Shown here in pieces: positions 42,008 through 49,888 of a DNA stretch of 64,000 nt (the first letter of the stretch is position 1; each line of letters opens with the position of its first letter). The notes below the pieces were generated by a model that saw only the letters and a list, made by a program, of their open reading frames with translations, had not been told where the DNA came from and ran no database searches. The stretch spans positions 10,586-74,585 of the forward strand of contig CAJOIR010000003.1 of NCBI GenBank assembly GCA_905234685.1, in the 5' to 3' direction. This stretch comes from Paludibacteraceae bacterium (GTDB lineage Bacteria > Bacteroidota > Bacteroidia > Bacteroidales > Paludibacteraceae). Both the position numbers and the translations under genes were made by a program.

Positions 42008-42195
42008 TAAAAAAGGAGCACACAAGTGCTTATCTCAGAGAAAACTCCCAATAAACAGGATTTGAGGTTTTACCAACTTTTGTAATCTGCCCAGACAACA
42101 AGGTTGCCAGCAGCACGCCATTGGAAGGCAAAGAGCCTCGTGATAAAATGTGTGTTGAGTTTTCCGGTCTCTGACTTGTGGCTCCAAACGTTTTC
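42008..42195 (-). ncRNA. 6S-like RNA (Bacteroidales-1 type candidate), about 188 nt
   Basis: A full promoter (42202-42233) and a terminator hairpin with a T run (AGCAC 42017-42021 with GTGCT 42026-42030, then T-rich to 42008) bound a transcript of about 188 nt with no coding frame. Its two ends pair with each other: TCAGAG (42035-42040) with CTCTGA (42169-42174) and AAAACTC (42041-42047) with GAGTTTT (42157-42163), giving a long closed rod with an open centre, the shape of 6S RNA, which binds RNA polymerase. Size and shape agree with Bacteroidales 6S RNA; the family match could not be tested. Confidence 0.6.
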
Positions 42196-42201
42196 CGGTT
42201 G

Positions 42202-42233
42202 CAAAGATAAAGAGAAAAAATGAATTGTACAAC
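42202..42233 (-). promoter_or_regulatory. Promoter of the 6S-like RNA
   Basis: Minus strand: GTTG (42233-42230), 20 bases, TATCTTTG (42209-42202). No coding frame follows. The stretch 42240-42434 upstream of it holds nothing I can assign. Confidence 0.7.
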
Positions 42234-42434
42234 AGTAAAAAAGAGGTTGTAAATGCAATGTTGATTGGTAGAAATATAATTATATACTATTATGTGCCAT
42301 TAGTTTTGTAGGTAAATCTTGGCTTACTTTGATATACACGCGCGTGCTTAGGAGTTGTAAATTAGTTTCTTTGGTATATAAATCTCATATCCGGTATCAT
42401 TCATATCTATAATCTCCTGTAGTCAACTAATGAT

Positions 42435-42470
42435 ACAAAAATTCCCGCTCGCAGATAAGCAAGCGGGGAA
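42435..42470 (-). terminator. Intrinsic terminator of the 42.5-kb gene
   Basis: Minus strand stem TTCCCCGCT/AGCGGGAA (42470-42462 with 42449-42442) followed by TTTTTG. It lies 18 bases after the stop at 42488. Confidence 0.85.
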
Positions 42471-42487
42471 TGATTGTCGAATAATTA

Positions 42488-43300
42488 TTACCTTAATTGA
42501 TATTTATTTAAACGCTTATCATGATTTTTACTCAACTGATTTAATTGATCCGCAGAATATTTCTTTATCAACATCTTAACATTATTCTTGTCAACCAATT
42601 CAGACATCATATTTTTATCTGTTTTTTGATTAAACATTTCCGATAACATCAAGTATGCAATATAACAATCGTTGGGATTAAGTATTTCTTCTTCCTTAAT
42701 GTCCTCATTAGATATTTCGACATCTTTTGTTTTAGTTGATGATTGTTCAAAACCTGCTACTATATCTTCTTGTTTTACTGCGGGCATAGACGATTCTAAG
42801 ATTGCTATCTTTATAGGAGTGGGAAATTCTAAATTGTCAATTTCAATCATATCATTGAAATTTGCAGGTCTTTGATGTATTTTGATTTTCATTCCTAAAA
42901 ATTCTCCTTCTAAAAGAATCGCATTAACACGAGTTGCTGCTTGAAAAACATCACTAAACCCATATGTTTTCACATCCCATTCTCCCGCTGTTTTCATGTC
43001 AGTCTCATATGTGACAAAATATGTATCAATAAGTTTCTGAAATTCAACAAAGAGAAGACTTTCTTGATTGTTGAACTCTTTCTTTATTAACCAGTAATGT
43101 TCTTCGGGTGTTTCTGTGTTATTAGAACCGAATGGTAATGCAGTTTTTAAGGACTTAACTGCTTTCCCTTTTGCATCACCTAATGCATTAGGATATAGTT
43201 TGATTGTATCTTGATTATTGCGAGAAATCACAGTGTATTTTTGTGCTTGCATCGACAATACACAAATTAAAGACAAAGAAATTAGTATTAACTTTTTCAT
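42488..43300 (-). CDS. Secreted protein of unknown function
   Basis: A 270-residue protein with a signal peptide (MKKLILISLSLICVLSMQAQ). The mature part has a mixed polar composition with no motif I can assign; acidic residues are clustered at about 185-210. The C-terminal 60 residues are Lys/Asn/Met-rich and probably helical (MFNQKTDKNMMSEL, SADQLNQLSKNHDK). The start at 43300 gives the signal peptide; the longer frame to 43327 does not. It follows a leader of about 265 bases with a strongly folded RNA (43389-43565) and is closed by a good terminator. Confidence 0.7.
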   Translation of the reverse strand: MKKLILISLSLICVLSMQAQKYTVISRNNQDTIKLYPNALGDAKGKAVKSLKTALPFGSNNTETPEEHYWLIKKEFNNQESLLFVEFQKLIDTYFVTYETDMKTAGEWDVKTYGFSDVFQAATRVNAILLEGEFLGMKIKIHQRPANFNDMIEIDNLEFPTPIKIAILESSMPAVKQEDIVAGFEQSSTKTKDVEISNEDIKEEEILNPNDCYIAYLMLSEMFNQKTDKNMMSELVDKNNVKMLIKKYSADQLNQLSKNHDKRLNKYQLR

Positions 43301-43382
43301 AACAATAATTGTTTTTTCTCGCAGCAACCCTATACGAGAGAATAAACAAAAAGCGTGAGACTGCTATGCTAACACACTCAAG

Positions 43383-43565
43383 GAAAAATAGGTATTTGGA
43401 AACCTAATAGAATAACAAGTATGCAGATAGTAACTCCACGCTAAACGTGAAGACATCTTGCAATCCTCTTGTTATTCAGTATCGAAAAGTTCCCAATTTT
43501 TCTTTCCTCAAGAGAGAAAGCAAACGCTTTGTATCAGTATGTATGAAAAGAGGTTGTTCTCTATT
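43383..43565 (-). ncRNA. Structured RNA candidate (small RNA or attenuator leader)
   Basis: A consensus promoter (43572-43602, minus) starts a transcript near 43565. It contains nested stems: GAATAACAAG (43410-43419) with CTTGTTATTC (43468-43477), inside it TGCAGAT (43422-43428) with ATCTTGCA (43455-43462), and at the tip CACG (43437-43440) with CGTG (43446-43449). A second hairpin (TAGGT 43389-43393 with ACCTA 43402-43406) is followed on the minus strand by TTTTT, like a terminator. It is either a free small RNA of about 180 nt or an attenuator of the gene at 42488-43300. Confidence 0.55.
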
Positions 43566-43571
43566 CGGTTG

Positions 43572-43602
43572 CAAAGTTAGTACTTTTTGTGAAAACAGCA
43601 AA
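43572..43602 (-). promoter_or_regulatory. Promoter of the structured RNA / 42.5-kb gene
   Basis: Minus strand: TTTG (43602-43599), 19 bases, TAACTTTG (43579-43572), an exact match to the phylum consensus. Confidence 0.75.
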
Positions 43603-43710
43603 GAAGAAAAATGAAAAGATATTCGAATTCTTGCAATGTTAGCAAATGTTATTATGTGTATGATAATGTTGAGACAGAAAAATATATATAAATGTCCGTA
43701 GGGATATAAG

Positions 43711-43754
43711 TTATCACCCAATAATCACCCAATAACCACCCAATAATCACCCAA
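43711..43754 (+). repeat. Four 11-bp tandem repeats (TAATCACCCAA)
   Basis: Units TTATCACCCAA, TAATCACCCAA, TAACCACCCAA and TAATCACCCAA follow one another without gaps. They lie in the long gap upstream of the TPR gene, before a G-rich tract. Confidence 0.85.
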
Positions 43755-43759
43755 TAAAG

Positions 43760-43865
43760 TATGGGTGAAGAGGTAAAAAGGTTTAGAGGCTAAGGGGTGA
43801 GAGGATGATGGGTGAGCGGCGAGGGGTTAGTAGGTGAAAGGTTAGGGGTTAGGGGGCGTGAGGAA
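43760..43865 (+). repeat. G-rich degenerate repeat tract
   Basis: About 105 bases almost free of C on the plus strand, built from variants of GGGGTGAG and GGGGTTAG. Runs of GG to GGGGG are spaced by 3-8 bases in the last 50 bases, which could form a G-quadruplex. It has no coding potential. It lies 50-150 bases upstream of the TPR-gene promoter. Confidence 0.6.
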
Positions 43866-43892
43866 GGAAAAAAACAAAAAATGCAGGGGAGA

Positions 43893-43924
43893 TTTCTCCA
43901 ATTAAAAATAAAGTTGTATCTTTG
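43893..43924 (+). promoter_or_regulatory. Promoter of the TPR protein-ribH unit
   Basis: TTTC at 43893-43896, 20 bases, TATCTTTG at 43917-43924. The leader before the ATG at 44092 is about 160 bases long and purine-rich, with no clear fold. Confidence 0.65.
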
Positions 43925-44091
43925 CACGCTTATTTGGTGCGAGAGATGAGGCGGAAGTTTGTGGGGTGTGACACAGAAGAGTGCGAGAGGTGAGGCAGAG
44001 GTGAAGTAATGGAGAGATTGGAGTGTGAGCGCAGAGAAGAAGAGGAAACAATGATATAACACCGGAATATAAACAAAAACATTATAATATT

Positions 44092-44760
44092 ATGGCAAAA
44101 GAAGTTAAGACAGAGGAAAACGGTCAGGTGCAAGAGGCTATATCGGCATCAGGCCAGTGGATTATCCGTAACCAGAACACAATCATGTGGTGCCTTGTGG
44201 CAGTATTGGCAGTGATAGTAGCCTACATGATGTTTAACAACTATTACATGAAACCAAAGTCAGCCGAGGCTCAGAACGAGATAGCCAAGGCAGTGGTTTA
44301 TTTCGCCCAAGACAACTATGAGACAGCGCTCAACGGTGACGATGCCGACTGTATCGGCTTTGAGGAAATAGCCTCGAAGTATAGCATCACGAAGCCCGGC
44401 AAGCTTGCTGCGCTCTATGCCGGCATCTGCTATTACAACACCGGTGACTATGAGCAGGCAGTGAAATACCTGAAGAAGTTCAAAGCTGATGACCTTAACG
44501 TTGCCCCCGCAGCGGCAATGAAACTTGGTGACGCCTACGCCCAGATGGACGAGACAGAGAAGGCAGCCGCCGAATTCATGGATGCAGCAAAGTCTGGTAA
44601 CGAGGTTATCGCTCCTATCGCCTTGAAGAAAGCAGGCATCGCCTACATGGCATTGGACAAGAACAAGAACGCCAAGAAGGCTTTCGAGGAGATAAAAGAC
44701 AAGTATCCGATGTCTGCAGAGGCACAGGATATTGACAAACTTATTGCTACAGTAGAGTAA
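44092..44760 (+). CDS. Membrane-anchored tetratricopeptide-repeat protein
   Basis: A 222-residue protein with one membrane segment at about 27-47 (TIMWCLVAVLAVIVAYMMF) and a C-terminal part of TPR-type helix pairs (about 100-222: GICYYNTGDYEQAVKYLKKF, LGDAYAQMDETEKAAAEFMD, AGIAYMALDKNKNAKKAFEE). TPRs are protein-binding modules; the partner is unknown. The anchor near the N-terminus resembles the YfgM/BamD-type layout. It is followed after 33 bases by ribH, an arrangement seen in other Bacteroidota. Confidence 0.9.
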   Translation: MAKEVKTEENGQVQEAISASGQWIIRNQNTIMWCLVAVLAVIVAYMMFNNYYMKPKSAEAQNEIAKAVVYFAQDNYETALNGDDADCIGFEEIASKYSITKPGKLAALYAGICYYNTGDYEQAVKYLKKFKADDLNVAPAAAMKLGDAYAQMDETEKAAAEFMDAAKSGNEVIAPIALKKAGIAYMALDKNKNAKKAFEEIKDKYPMSAEAQDIDKLIATVE

Positions 44761-44793
44761 GACGCGCAACGCATTACTGCCGTCAGCAAGCCT

Positions 44794-45282
44794 ATGTCTT
44801 CAGCATTACACAACTTGTCGGACTATGACGCAAGCCGTCTGCCTTCGGCCGATGTGCTATCACGTCAGCGCTATGCAGTGATAGTGTCAGACTGGAACAG
44901 CGATGTTACATACGCGTTGCTTGAGGGTGCTTGCAAGACACTGGTTGATTGCGGAGTGACAGAGGAGAACATTGACGTAGTTCATGTGCCCGGCGCAGTG
45001 GAGTTGACCTATGCAGCAGCAGACTGTCTTCACGACTACAATGCCGTGATAGTGATAGGCTGCGTAATCAAGGGCGACACTCCTCATTTTGACTATGTTT
45101 GTCAGAGTGTAACCCAAGGCGTGACACTGCTGAATTCACGTGGCGAGACTCCGGTGATATTCTCAGTGCTCACCACACTTGACAAGCGCCAAGCTCTTGA
45201 CCGCGCCGGAGGCCGCTTAGGCAACAAAGGCACTGAGGGCGCATATACGGCAATAAGAATGGCTAACTTGGTTACATTGTGA
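44794..45282 (+). CDS. ribH: 6,7-dimethyl-8-ribityllumazine synthase
   Basis: This 162-residue enzyme makes the last riboflavin precursor from the ribityl-pyrimidine and a four-carbon unit. It shows VSDWNSDVTYALLEGA near 31-46, DVVHVPGAVELTYAA near 59-73, IGCVIKGDTPHFDYVC near 88-103 with the catalytic His, and GNKGTEGAYTAIRMANL near the end. It overlaps nothing and ends before the tRNA-Tyr promoter. ribF lies 32 kb away, so the riboflavin genes are scattered. Confidence 0.97.
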   Translation: MSSALHNLSDYDASRLPSADVLSRQRYAVIVSDWNSDVTYALLEGACKTLVDCGVTEENIDVVHVPGAVELTYAAADCLHDYNAVIVIGCVIKGDTPHFDYVCQSVTQGVTLLNSRGETPVIFSVLTTLDKRQALDRAGGRLGNKGTEGAYTAIRMANLVTL

Positions 45283-45309
45283 CCAAAAGCAAACAAACAG
45301 TTGCAAGGG

Positions 45310-45340
45310 TTGTGTGTATGAAAATATTATATTACTTTTG
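45310..45340 (+). promoter_or_regulatory. Promoter of the tRNA-Tyr gene
   Basis: TTGTG at 45310-45314, 18 bases, TACTTTTG at 45333-45340; the tRNA begins at 45353. Confidence 0.65.
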
Positions 45341-45352
45341 CAGCCGTTTTGA

Positions 45353-45435
45353 GGGTAGTTTCCAGAGTGGCCAAATGGGGCAGACTGTAAATCTGCTGCG
45401 TAATCGCTTCGGTGGTTCGAATCCATCACTACCCA
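45353..45435 (+). tRNA. tRNA-Tyr (anticodon GTA)
   Basis: The acceptor arms GGGTAGT (45353-45359) and ACTACCC (45428-45434) pair perfectly, with A45435 as discriminator. The anticodon arm CAGA CTGTAAA TCTG has GTA in the loop, reading tyrosine codons. A long variable arm and the GGTTCGAATCC T-loop follow, the class II shape expected for bacterial tRNA-Tyr. CCA is not encoded. Confidence 0.95.
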
Positions 45436-45436
45436 C

Positions 45437-45471
45437 ACTGATGGCGAGTAGAAACTCGTCATCAGTTTTTT
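45437..45471 (+). terminator. Intrinsic terminator of tRNA-Tyr
   Basis: ACTGATGGCGAGT (45437-45449) pairs with ACTCGTCATCAGT (45454-45466), with one mismatch, and a run of T follows. Confidence 0.9.
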
Positions 45472-45514
45472 AATTCAAAACCGCCAATAGAAACATTATA
45501 TTTCTCTCTCAAGT

Positions 45515-46783
45515 ATGAAAGTGTACAAGTTCGGTGGCGCGTCAGTCAGGAATGCCGCCGGTGTAAGAAACGTAGTTTCGATTGTTAGCAAAGAGGCAGG
45601 AGAACTGCTTGTTGTAGTCTCCGCCATGGGCAAGACGACGAATGCCTTGGAGCGGCTTGTATCGCTGTCGCTTTCTGGCGAGGATGAGTTGATGTTGAGG
45701 CAGTTGAATGACATCAGAGAGTATCATTACGGTATCATCAATGATCTATACCCCTGTGGTCACCAGTTCCTGCAAAACAAGATAGAGGTCATTCTTCAGC
45801 ATATTCATGACATTTGCAAGGCAGTGGAGAAGTTGCAACCAGACTATGACAGTTTCTACGACAGCGTGGTGTCGTGCGGCGAACTGATGTCAACGAGGAT
45901 AATGTTGTATGTGCTTGACAGAGAAGGTCAGGAGAATGTATTCCTTGACATGACGAAGTTGTTGGTGACCGATAACACCTTCCGCGAGGCACGACCTCAG
46001 ATGAGCGAGTCGGAGCATGCACTGCGCACATACATAGGTCAACACCCCTCGCGAATATATGTAGCACAAGGTTTTATAGGCGGCACCCGTGACGGCAAAC
46101 CTACAACTCTGGGTCGCGAAGGAAGTGACTACACGGCAGCTCTGCTTGCCAACATGCTTGATGCGGAGTCAGTGACAATATGGAAAGATGTTGACGGAGT
46201 GTTAAATGCCGACCCGCGTCTGTTCCCAGATGCAACTCTTATAAGCGAACTCACATATTTTGACGCGGTAGAACTGGCATACAGCGGCGCCCAGGTAATA
46301 CACCCCAAGACGATACGCCCTCTTGAAAACAAGCATATTCCACTATATGTTCGTCCATTCCTGTCGCCAGATGCCCAGGGCACAGTAATAAAGGATACGA
46401 CAGCGAAACCTATTGACATACCTGTATATATCTGGCGCAAGAATCAGGTTCTTGTTACGCTGAGAGCAAAAGACTTCTCGTTTGTTCTGGAAGACAGCCT
46501 GAACAGACTCTTCGAGACAATATACAGAAACCGTCTTAAAGTGTCGCTCATACAAAGCAGTGCGGTGACTGTATCGGTGTGTGTTGACAAGTCAAGATAT
46601 CTTGACGCCGCCCTTGAGGAGTTGAGAGAAGAATACAAAGTGACCTTCAACGAAGGTTTGTCGCTGCTTACCATCCGCGGCACGACACCGGAGATAATAG
46701 CCGCCCAGACCGCAGAAAAACAAATACTGCTGTCTCAGACCACGAGACGTACGGCGCGGTTTGTAATAAAAGAAGAGGTGTGA
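45515..46783 (+). CDS. lysC: Aspartate kinase
   Basis: This 422-residue enzyme makes aspartyl phosphate, the first step to lysine, threonine and methionine. It begins MKVYKFGGASVRNAAGV (KFGG motif), has SCGELMSTRIM near 127, LGREGSDYTAALLANML near 196-212 and a C-terminal ACT region (VTLRAKDFSFV, QSSAVTVSVCVDKS near 355) for feedback control. It is monofunctional, not fused to homoserine dehydrogenase. Confidence 0.96.
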   Translation: MKVYKFGGASVRNAAGVRNVVSIVSKEAGELLVVVSAMGKTTNALERLVSLSLSGEDELMLRQLNDIREYHYGIINDLYPCGHQFLQNKIEVILQHIHDICKAVEKLQPDYDSFYDSVVSCGELMSTRIMLYVLDREGQENVFLDMTKLLVTDNTFREARPQMSESEHALRTYIGQHPSRIYVAQGFIGGTRDGKPTTLGREGSDYTAALLANMLDAESVTIWKDVDGVLNADPRLFPDATLISELTYFDAVELAYSGAQVIHPKTIRPLENKHIPLYVRPFLSPDAQGTVIKDTTAKPIDIPVYIWRKNQVLVTLRAKDFSFVLEDSLNRLFETIYRNRLKVSLIQSSAVTVSVCVDKSRYLDAALEELREEYKVTFNEGLSLLTIRGTTPEIIAAQTAEKQILLSQTTRRTARFVIKEEV

Positions 46784-46792
46784 CATTTTTAT

Positions 46793-46823
46793 TTTGTCAG
46801 TTGAGAAAATATTCGTAATTTTG
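46793..46823 (+). promoter_or_regulatory. Promoter of the sugar-nucleotide gene cluster
   Basis: TTTG at 46793-46796, 19 bases, TAATTTTG at 46816-46823; 38 bases before the ATG at 46862. Confidence 0.75.
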
Positions 46824-46861
46824 CAGCATAGCATAGTGCAAACACTAATTTGATATAACAT

Positions 46862-47764
46862 ATGAAACCCACACTATTTGTTCTTGCAGCAGGCATGGGC
46901 AGCCGTTACGGCGGTCTGAAACAACTTGACGGTCTCGGCCCCAACGGCGAGACAATAATGGACTATTCTGTATATGACGCACTTCGTGCTGGCTTCGGCA
47001 AGATAGTTTTCGTTATAAGGGAGGATTTTGCAGATGATTTCAAAAGAGTCGTTCTGAGCAAGTATGAGGACAAGGTGGCATGCGAGATATGCTTCCAGTC
47101 AATAGACAAAGTCCCGTCATGGTTCACTCCCAACCCAGAGCGCAAGAAACCATGGGGCACAAACCATGCAGTGCTGATGGGTAAGGATGTGATACACGAA
47201 CCTTTTGCTGTTATTAACGCGGATGACTTTTACGGCAAGGAGTCGTTTGAAGTGCTGGCAGGTTTCCTGCGCTCAGTGGAAGGCAAGGAGAACGAATACT
47301 GCATGGCAGGATACAGGGTGGGTAACACTCTGTCAGAGAACGGCAGCGTGAACCGCGGAGTATGCCAAACCGATGATAACGGCTATCTGACCGATGTGGT
47401 GGAGGCTACGAATATAGAGGAGATAGTAGGCAGCATAACATATAAAAACGAGCAAGGTCAAGATGTTGTGCTTGATCCGAATACTCCTGTGTCAATGAAT
47501 ATGTGGGGTTTCACACCTGAATATTTCAAGTATTCGGAAGAGGCATTTGACATATTCCTGAAAGAGCACGGTCAAGAATTGAAATCAGAAATATACATTC
47601 CTACCGTAGTCAACGACCTGATAGTGTCAGGCAAGGTTACATGCAAGGTGCTCGACACTCCGTCCAAGTGGTTCGGTGTGACATACGCTCAAGACCGTCC
47701 GGCAGTAGTTATGAGGCTGAACGAGCTGATACATAAAGGAGTATATCCGGAGAAACTGTTTTAG
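46862..47764 (+). CDS. Sugar nucleotidyltransferase
   Basis: A 300-residue nucleotidyltransferase that would join a sugar-1-phosphate to a nucleotide. The start TLFVLAAGMGSRYGGLKQLD carries the nucleotide-binding loop; PWGTNHAVLMGKDVIHEPF and INADDFYGKESFE (metal site) follow at about 100-125. It differs from classic GalU or RmlA sequences, so the sugar is uncertain. It heads a run with galE (36 bases downstream) and manA, all on one strand, consistent with supply of activated sugars for surface polysaccharide. Confidence 0.88.
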   Translation: MKPTLFVLAAGMGSRYGGLKQLDGLGPNGETIMDYSVYDALRAGFGKIVFVIREDFADDFKRVVLSKYEDKVACEICFQSIDKVPSWFTPNPERKKPWGTNHAVLMGKDVIHEPFAVINADDFYGKESFEVLAGFLRSVEGKENEYCMAGYRVGNTLSENGSVNRGVCQTDDNGYLTDVVEATNIEEIVGSITYKNEQGQDVVLDPNTPVSMNMWGFTPEYFKYSEEAFDIFLKEHGQELKSEIYIPTVVNDLIVSGKVTCKVLDTPSKWFGVTYAQDRPAVVMRLNELIHKGVYPEKLF

Positions 47765-47800
47765 GAGCAAATAACCTTATTCAAATATCGGAAGGAGCAA

Positions 47801-48826
47801 ATGGCAAGAGTGTTAGTGACAGGTGGCACGGGTTATATAGGTTCACACACGGTGGTAGAACTTATCAGTGCCGGTTATGACGTAGTTATTGTTGACAATC
47901 TCAGCAACTCGGACGCAGAAGTGCTGAACGGCATAGAGCAGATAATAGGCAAACGTCCGCCTTTTGAGAAGGTTGACTGCAACGACTATGCAGGTATGGA
48001 GCAGGTATTCAATAAGTATGATGACATCTGCGCCGTAATTCATTTTGCAGCAAGCAAGGCAGTGGGTGAGTCGGTAGAGAAGCCGCTGATGTATTACAGA
48101 AACAACATAGGCTCGCTAATCACCTTGCTGGAACTGATGAAAGAGCACGGAGTTGTGAACATCGTATTCTCCTCATCGTGTACAGTTTACGGTCAGCCAG
48201 ACATACTGCCGGTAGACGAGAATGCACCTATCAAGCCAGCGCTGTCGCCATACGGAAACACGAAACAGATAAATGAGGAGATAATCCGCGATACGGCACA
48301 TTCAGACGCCTCGCTGCATGCCACGCTGCTTAGATATTTTAACCCGATAGGCGCCCACCCGTCAGCATTGATAGGTGAGTTGCCCAATGGTGTGCCACAG
48401 AATCTACTGCCATTTGTAACACAGACAGCCGCCGGAATAAGGAAAGAACTGAAGGTGTTCGGCGATGACTATGATACGCCAGACGGCTCATGCATACGCG
48501 ATTACATCAATGTAATTGACCTTGCCAAGGCACATGTGGTGGCAGTAAGAAGAATGCTTGAGAAGAAATCGTTAGAGCAAGTTGAAGTCTTCAACCTTGG
48601 AACGGGTAGGGGATTGAGCGTGTTGGAGATACTGCGCACCTTCATCAAGGTGACCGGTGTAAATGTGCCCTACCAAATAGTCGGGCGTAGAGAGGGCGAC
48701 ATAGAGAAAGTGTGGGCAAACCCCGACAAAGCGAACAACGTGCTTGGCTGGAAGGCGCAGGAGACTGTAGAAGACACTCTTCTATCCGCCTGGAGGTGGC
48801 AACAGAGGCTAATGAACAAGGTGTGA
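47801..48826 (+). CDS. galE: UDP-glucose 4-epimerase
   Basis: This 341-residue short-chain dehydrogenase-type enzyme interconverts UDP-glucose and UDP-galactose with bound NAD. It shows VTGGTGYIGSHTVVELI at 6-22, VDNLSNSDAEVL near 32, the SSSCTVYGQPD stretch with the catalytic Ser, and SPYGNTKQINEEI with the YxxxK-type pair (here YGNTK). The C-terminal GTGRGLSVLEILRTF is typical of GalE. Length matches the family. Confidence 0.96.
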   Translation: MARVLVTGGTGYIGSHTVVELISAGYDVVIVDNLSNSDAEVLNGIEQIIGKRPPFEKVDCNDYAGMEQVFNKYDDICAVIHFAASKAVGESVEKPLMYYRNNIGSLITLLELMKEHGVVNIVFSSSCTVYGQPDILPVDENAPIKPALSPYGNTKQINEEIIRDTAHSDASLHATLLRYFNPIGAHPSALIGELPNGVPQNLLPFVTQTAAGIRKELKVFGDDYDTPDGSCIRDYINVIDLAKAHVVAVRRMLEKKSLEQVEVFNLGTGRGLSVLEILRTFIKVTGVNVPYQIVGRREGDIEKVWANPDKANNVLGWKAQETVEDTLLSAWRWQQRLMNKV

Positions 48827-48875
48827 CATATAGAACAGTTTTCATAAATAACCGAAGCACCAATCTACTCAAGTC

Positions 48876-49799
48876 ATGAACTTATATCCGCTGAAACTGA
48901 CTACTCTTACTTTTCCCAAGATATGGGGAGAGGAAACATGGCATATGGTGCAAATGGATGACCGTCTGTCAGTTGTAGGGAACGGATTCTTAGCGGACAA
49001 TGACTTGAACGACCTACTTGAAGTATATATGGGTGAGTTGGTGGGTGACCATGTGTATGAGAGATACGGCAACTATTTTCCACTGCTCTTCAAGACAATC
49101 CATACATTTGACGACATAAGCATTCAGGTGCATCCTGACAATGACTTTGCTTGGGATAACCATCAGGACTCAGGTAAAACAGAGATGTGGTATGTGCTTG
49201 ATGCAGACCCTGATACATGTCTTATTTCAGGTTTTTCGAAAGATACCACAGCAGAGCAGGTACGCGCTGCGCTGAATGATGGAAGTCTAACAGACTATAT
49301 GAATCTGGTGCACGTGAAACCGGGTGATGTAATCTATCTGCCATCTGGGCGCGTTCATGCGTTGTTAAAGAACATAACTGTTGCTGAGATCCAGCAGAAT
49401 TCGGATCTCACATACCGTCTGTATGATTATAACAGAGCCGGTCTTGACGGCAAGCCGCGTGAACTGCATGTTGACAAGGCATTGCAGGTGCTTGATTTCA
49501 AGCGACTGCAATCGCCGCTGACTGATTATAAGGTCGTTGAGAACGGAGCGGTGAACCTTGTGACCTCTGACAGTTTCATAACCAACCTGATTAGTTTGAA
49601 CTGTACAATAGGTCGTGATTACGCACCATTAGATTCGTTCGTAGTATATATGTGCGTAGAGGGATCAGTGGAGTTGTCGTCGGAGAATATTAAGGTGAAT
49701 CTTGGTAAGGGTGACACCGTGCTTATTCCGGCTTCGCTTGACGAGGTCACGCTCTGCCCGCGGGGAGAGGCAAAACTGCTTGAGACCTATATGCCATAA
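48876..49799 (+). CDS. manA: Mannose-6-phosphate isomerase, class I
   Basis: This 307-residue zinc enzyme interconverts mannose-6-phosphate and fructose-6-phosphate. It begins LKLTTLTFPKIWGEETWHM, and the zinc-site residues are visible in ISIQVHPDNDFAW, the GKTEMWYVLDADP block and LPSGRVHALLKNITVAEIQ, with a C-terminal cupin domain (about 225-300). It closes the sugar-nucleotide cluster and is followed by a strong hairpin. Confidence 0.95.
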   Translation: MNLYPLKLTTLTFPKIWGEETWHMVQMDDRLSVVGNGFLADNDLNDLLEVYMGELVGDHVYERYGNYFPLLFKTIHTFDDISIQVHPDNDFAWDNHQDSGKTEMWYVLDADPDTCLISGFSKDTTAEQVRAALNDGSLTDYMNLVHVKPGDVIYLPSGRVHALLKNITVAEIQQNSDLTYRLYDYNRAGLDGKPRELHVDKALQVLDFKRLQSPLTDYKVVENGAVNLVTSDSFITNLISLNCTIGRDYAPLDSFVVYMCVEGSVELSSENIKVNLGKGDTVLIPASLDEVTLCPRGEAKLLETYMP

Positions 49800-49826
49800 G
49801 AGATAACAGATAAGATAAATAATAAT

Positions 49827-49858
49827 AGAACGGCAACGGTAACGATTGCCGTTCTATT
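49827..49858. terminator. Bidirectional terminator after manA
   Basis: AGAACGGCAA (49827-49836) pairs perfectly with TTGCCGTTCT (49846-49855) and is followed by ATTTCTC. It also lies 34 bases after the stop of the convergent LRR gene. Confidence 0.85.
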
Positions 49859-49888
49859 TCTCTTACAAGGAATGACAAAGTAACATGA

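Noticed and set aside
41957..42010. CRISPR or phage attachment site near the HAD gene
   Set aside because: No regular repeats, spacers or integrase; the sequence is explained by the sigma-54 site and the 6S-like RNA terminator.
43410..43477. Nested stems read as an integron attC-like site
   Set aside because: No integrase, cassette array or matching core sites nearby; the promoter and terminator fit an RNA better.
43790..44133. Frames on the minus strand across the G-rich tract, rich in Pro/Leu/Ser
   Set aside because: They are the complement of low-complexity repeats, with no start signal, no neighbours and no family resemblance.
46784..46800. Weak TGACA/TGTCA hairpin after lysC
   Set aside because: The stem is only 5 bp and overlaps the next promoter; not strong enough to call a terminator.
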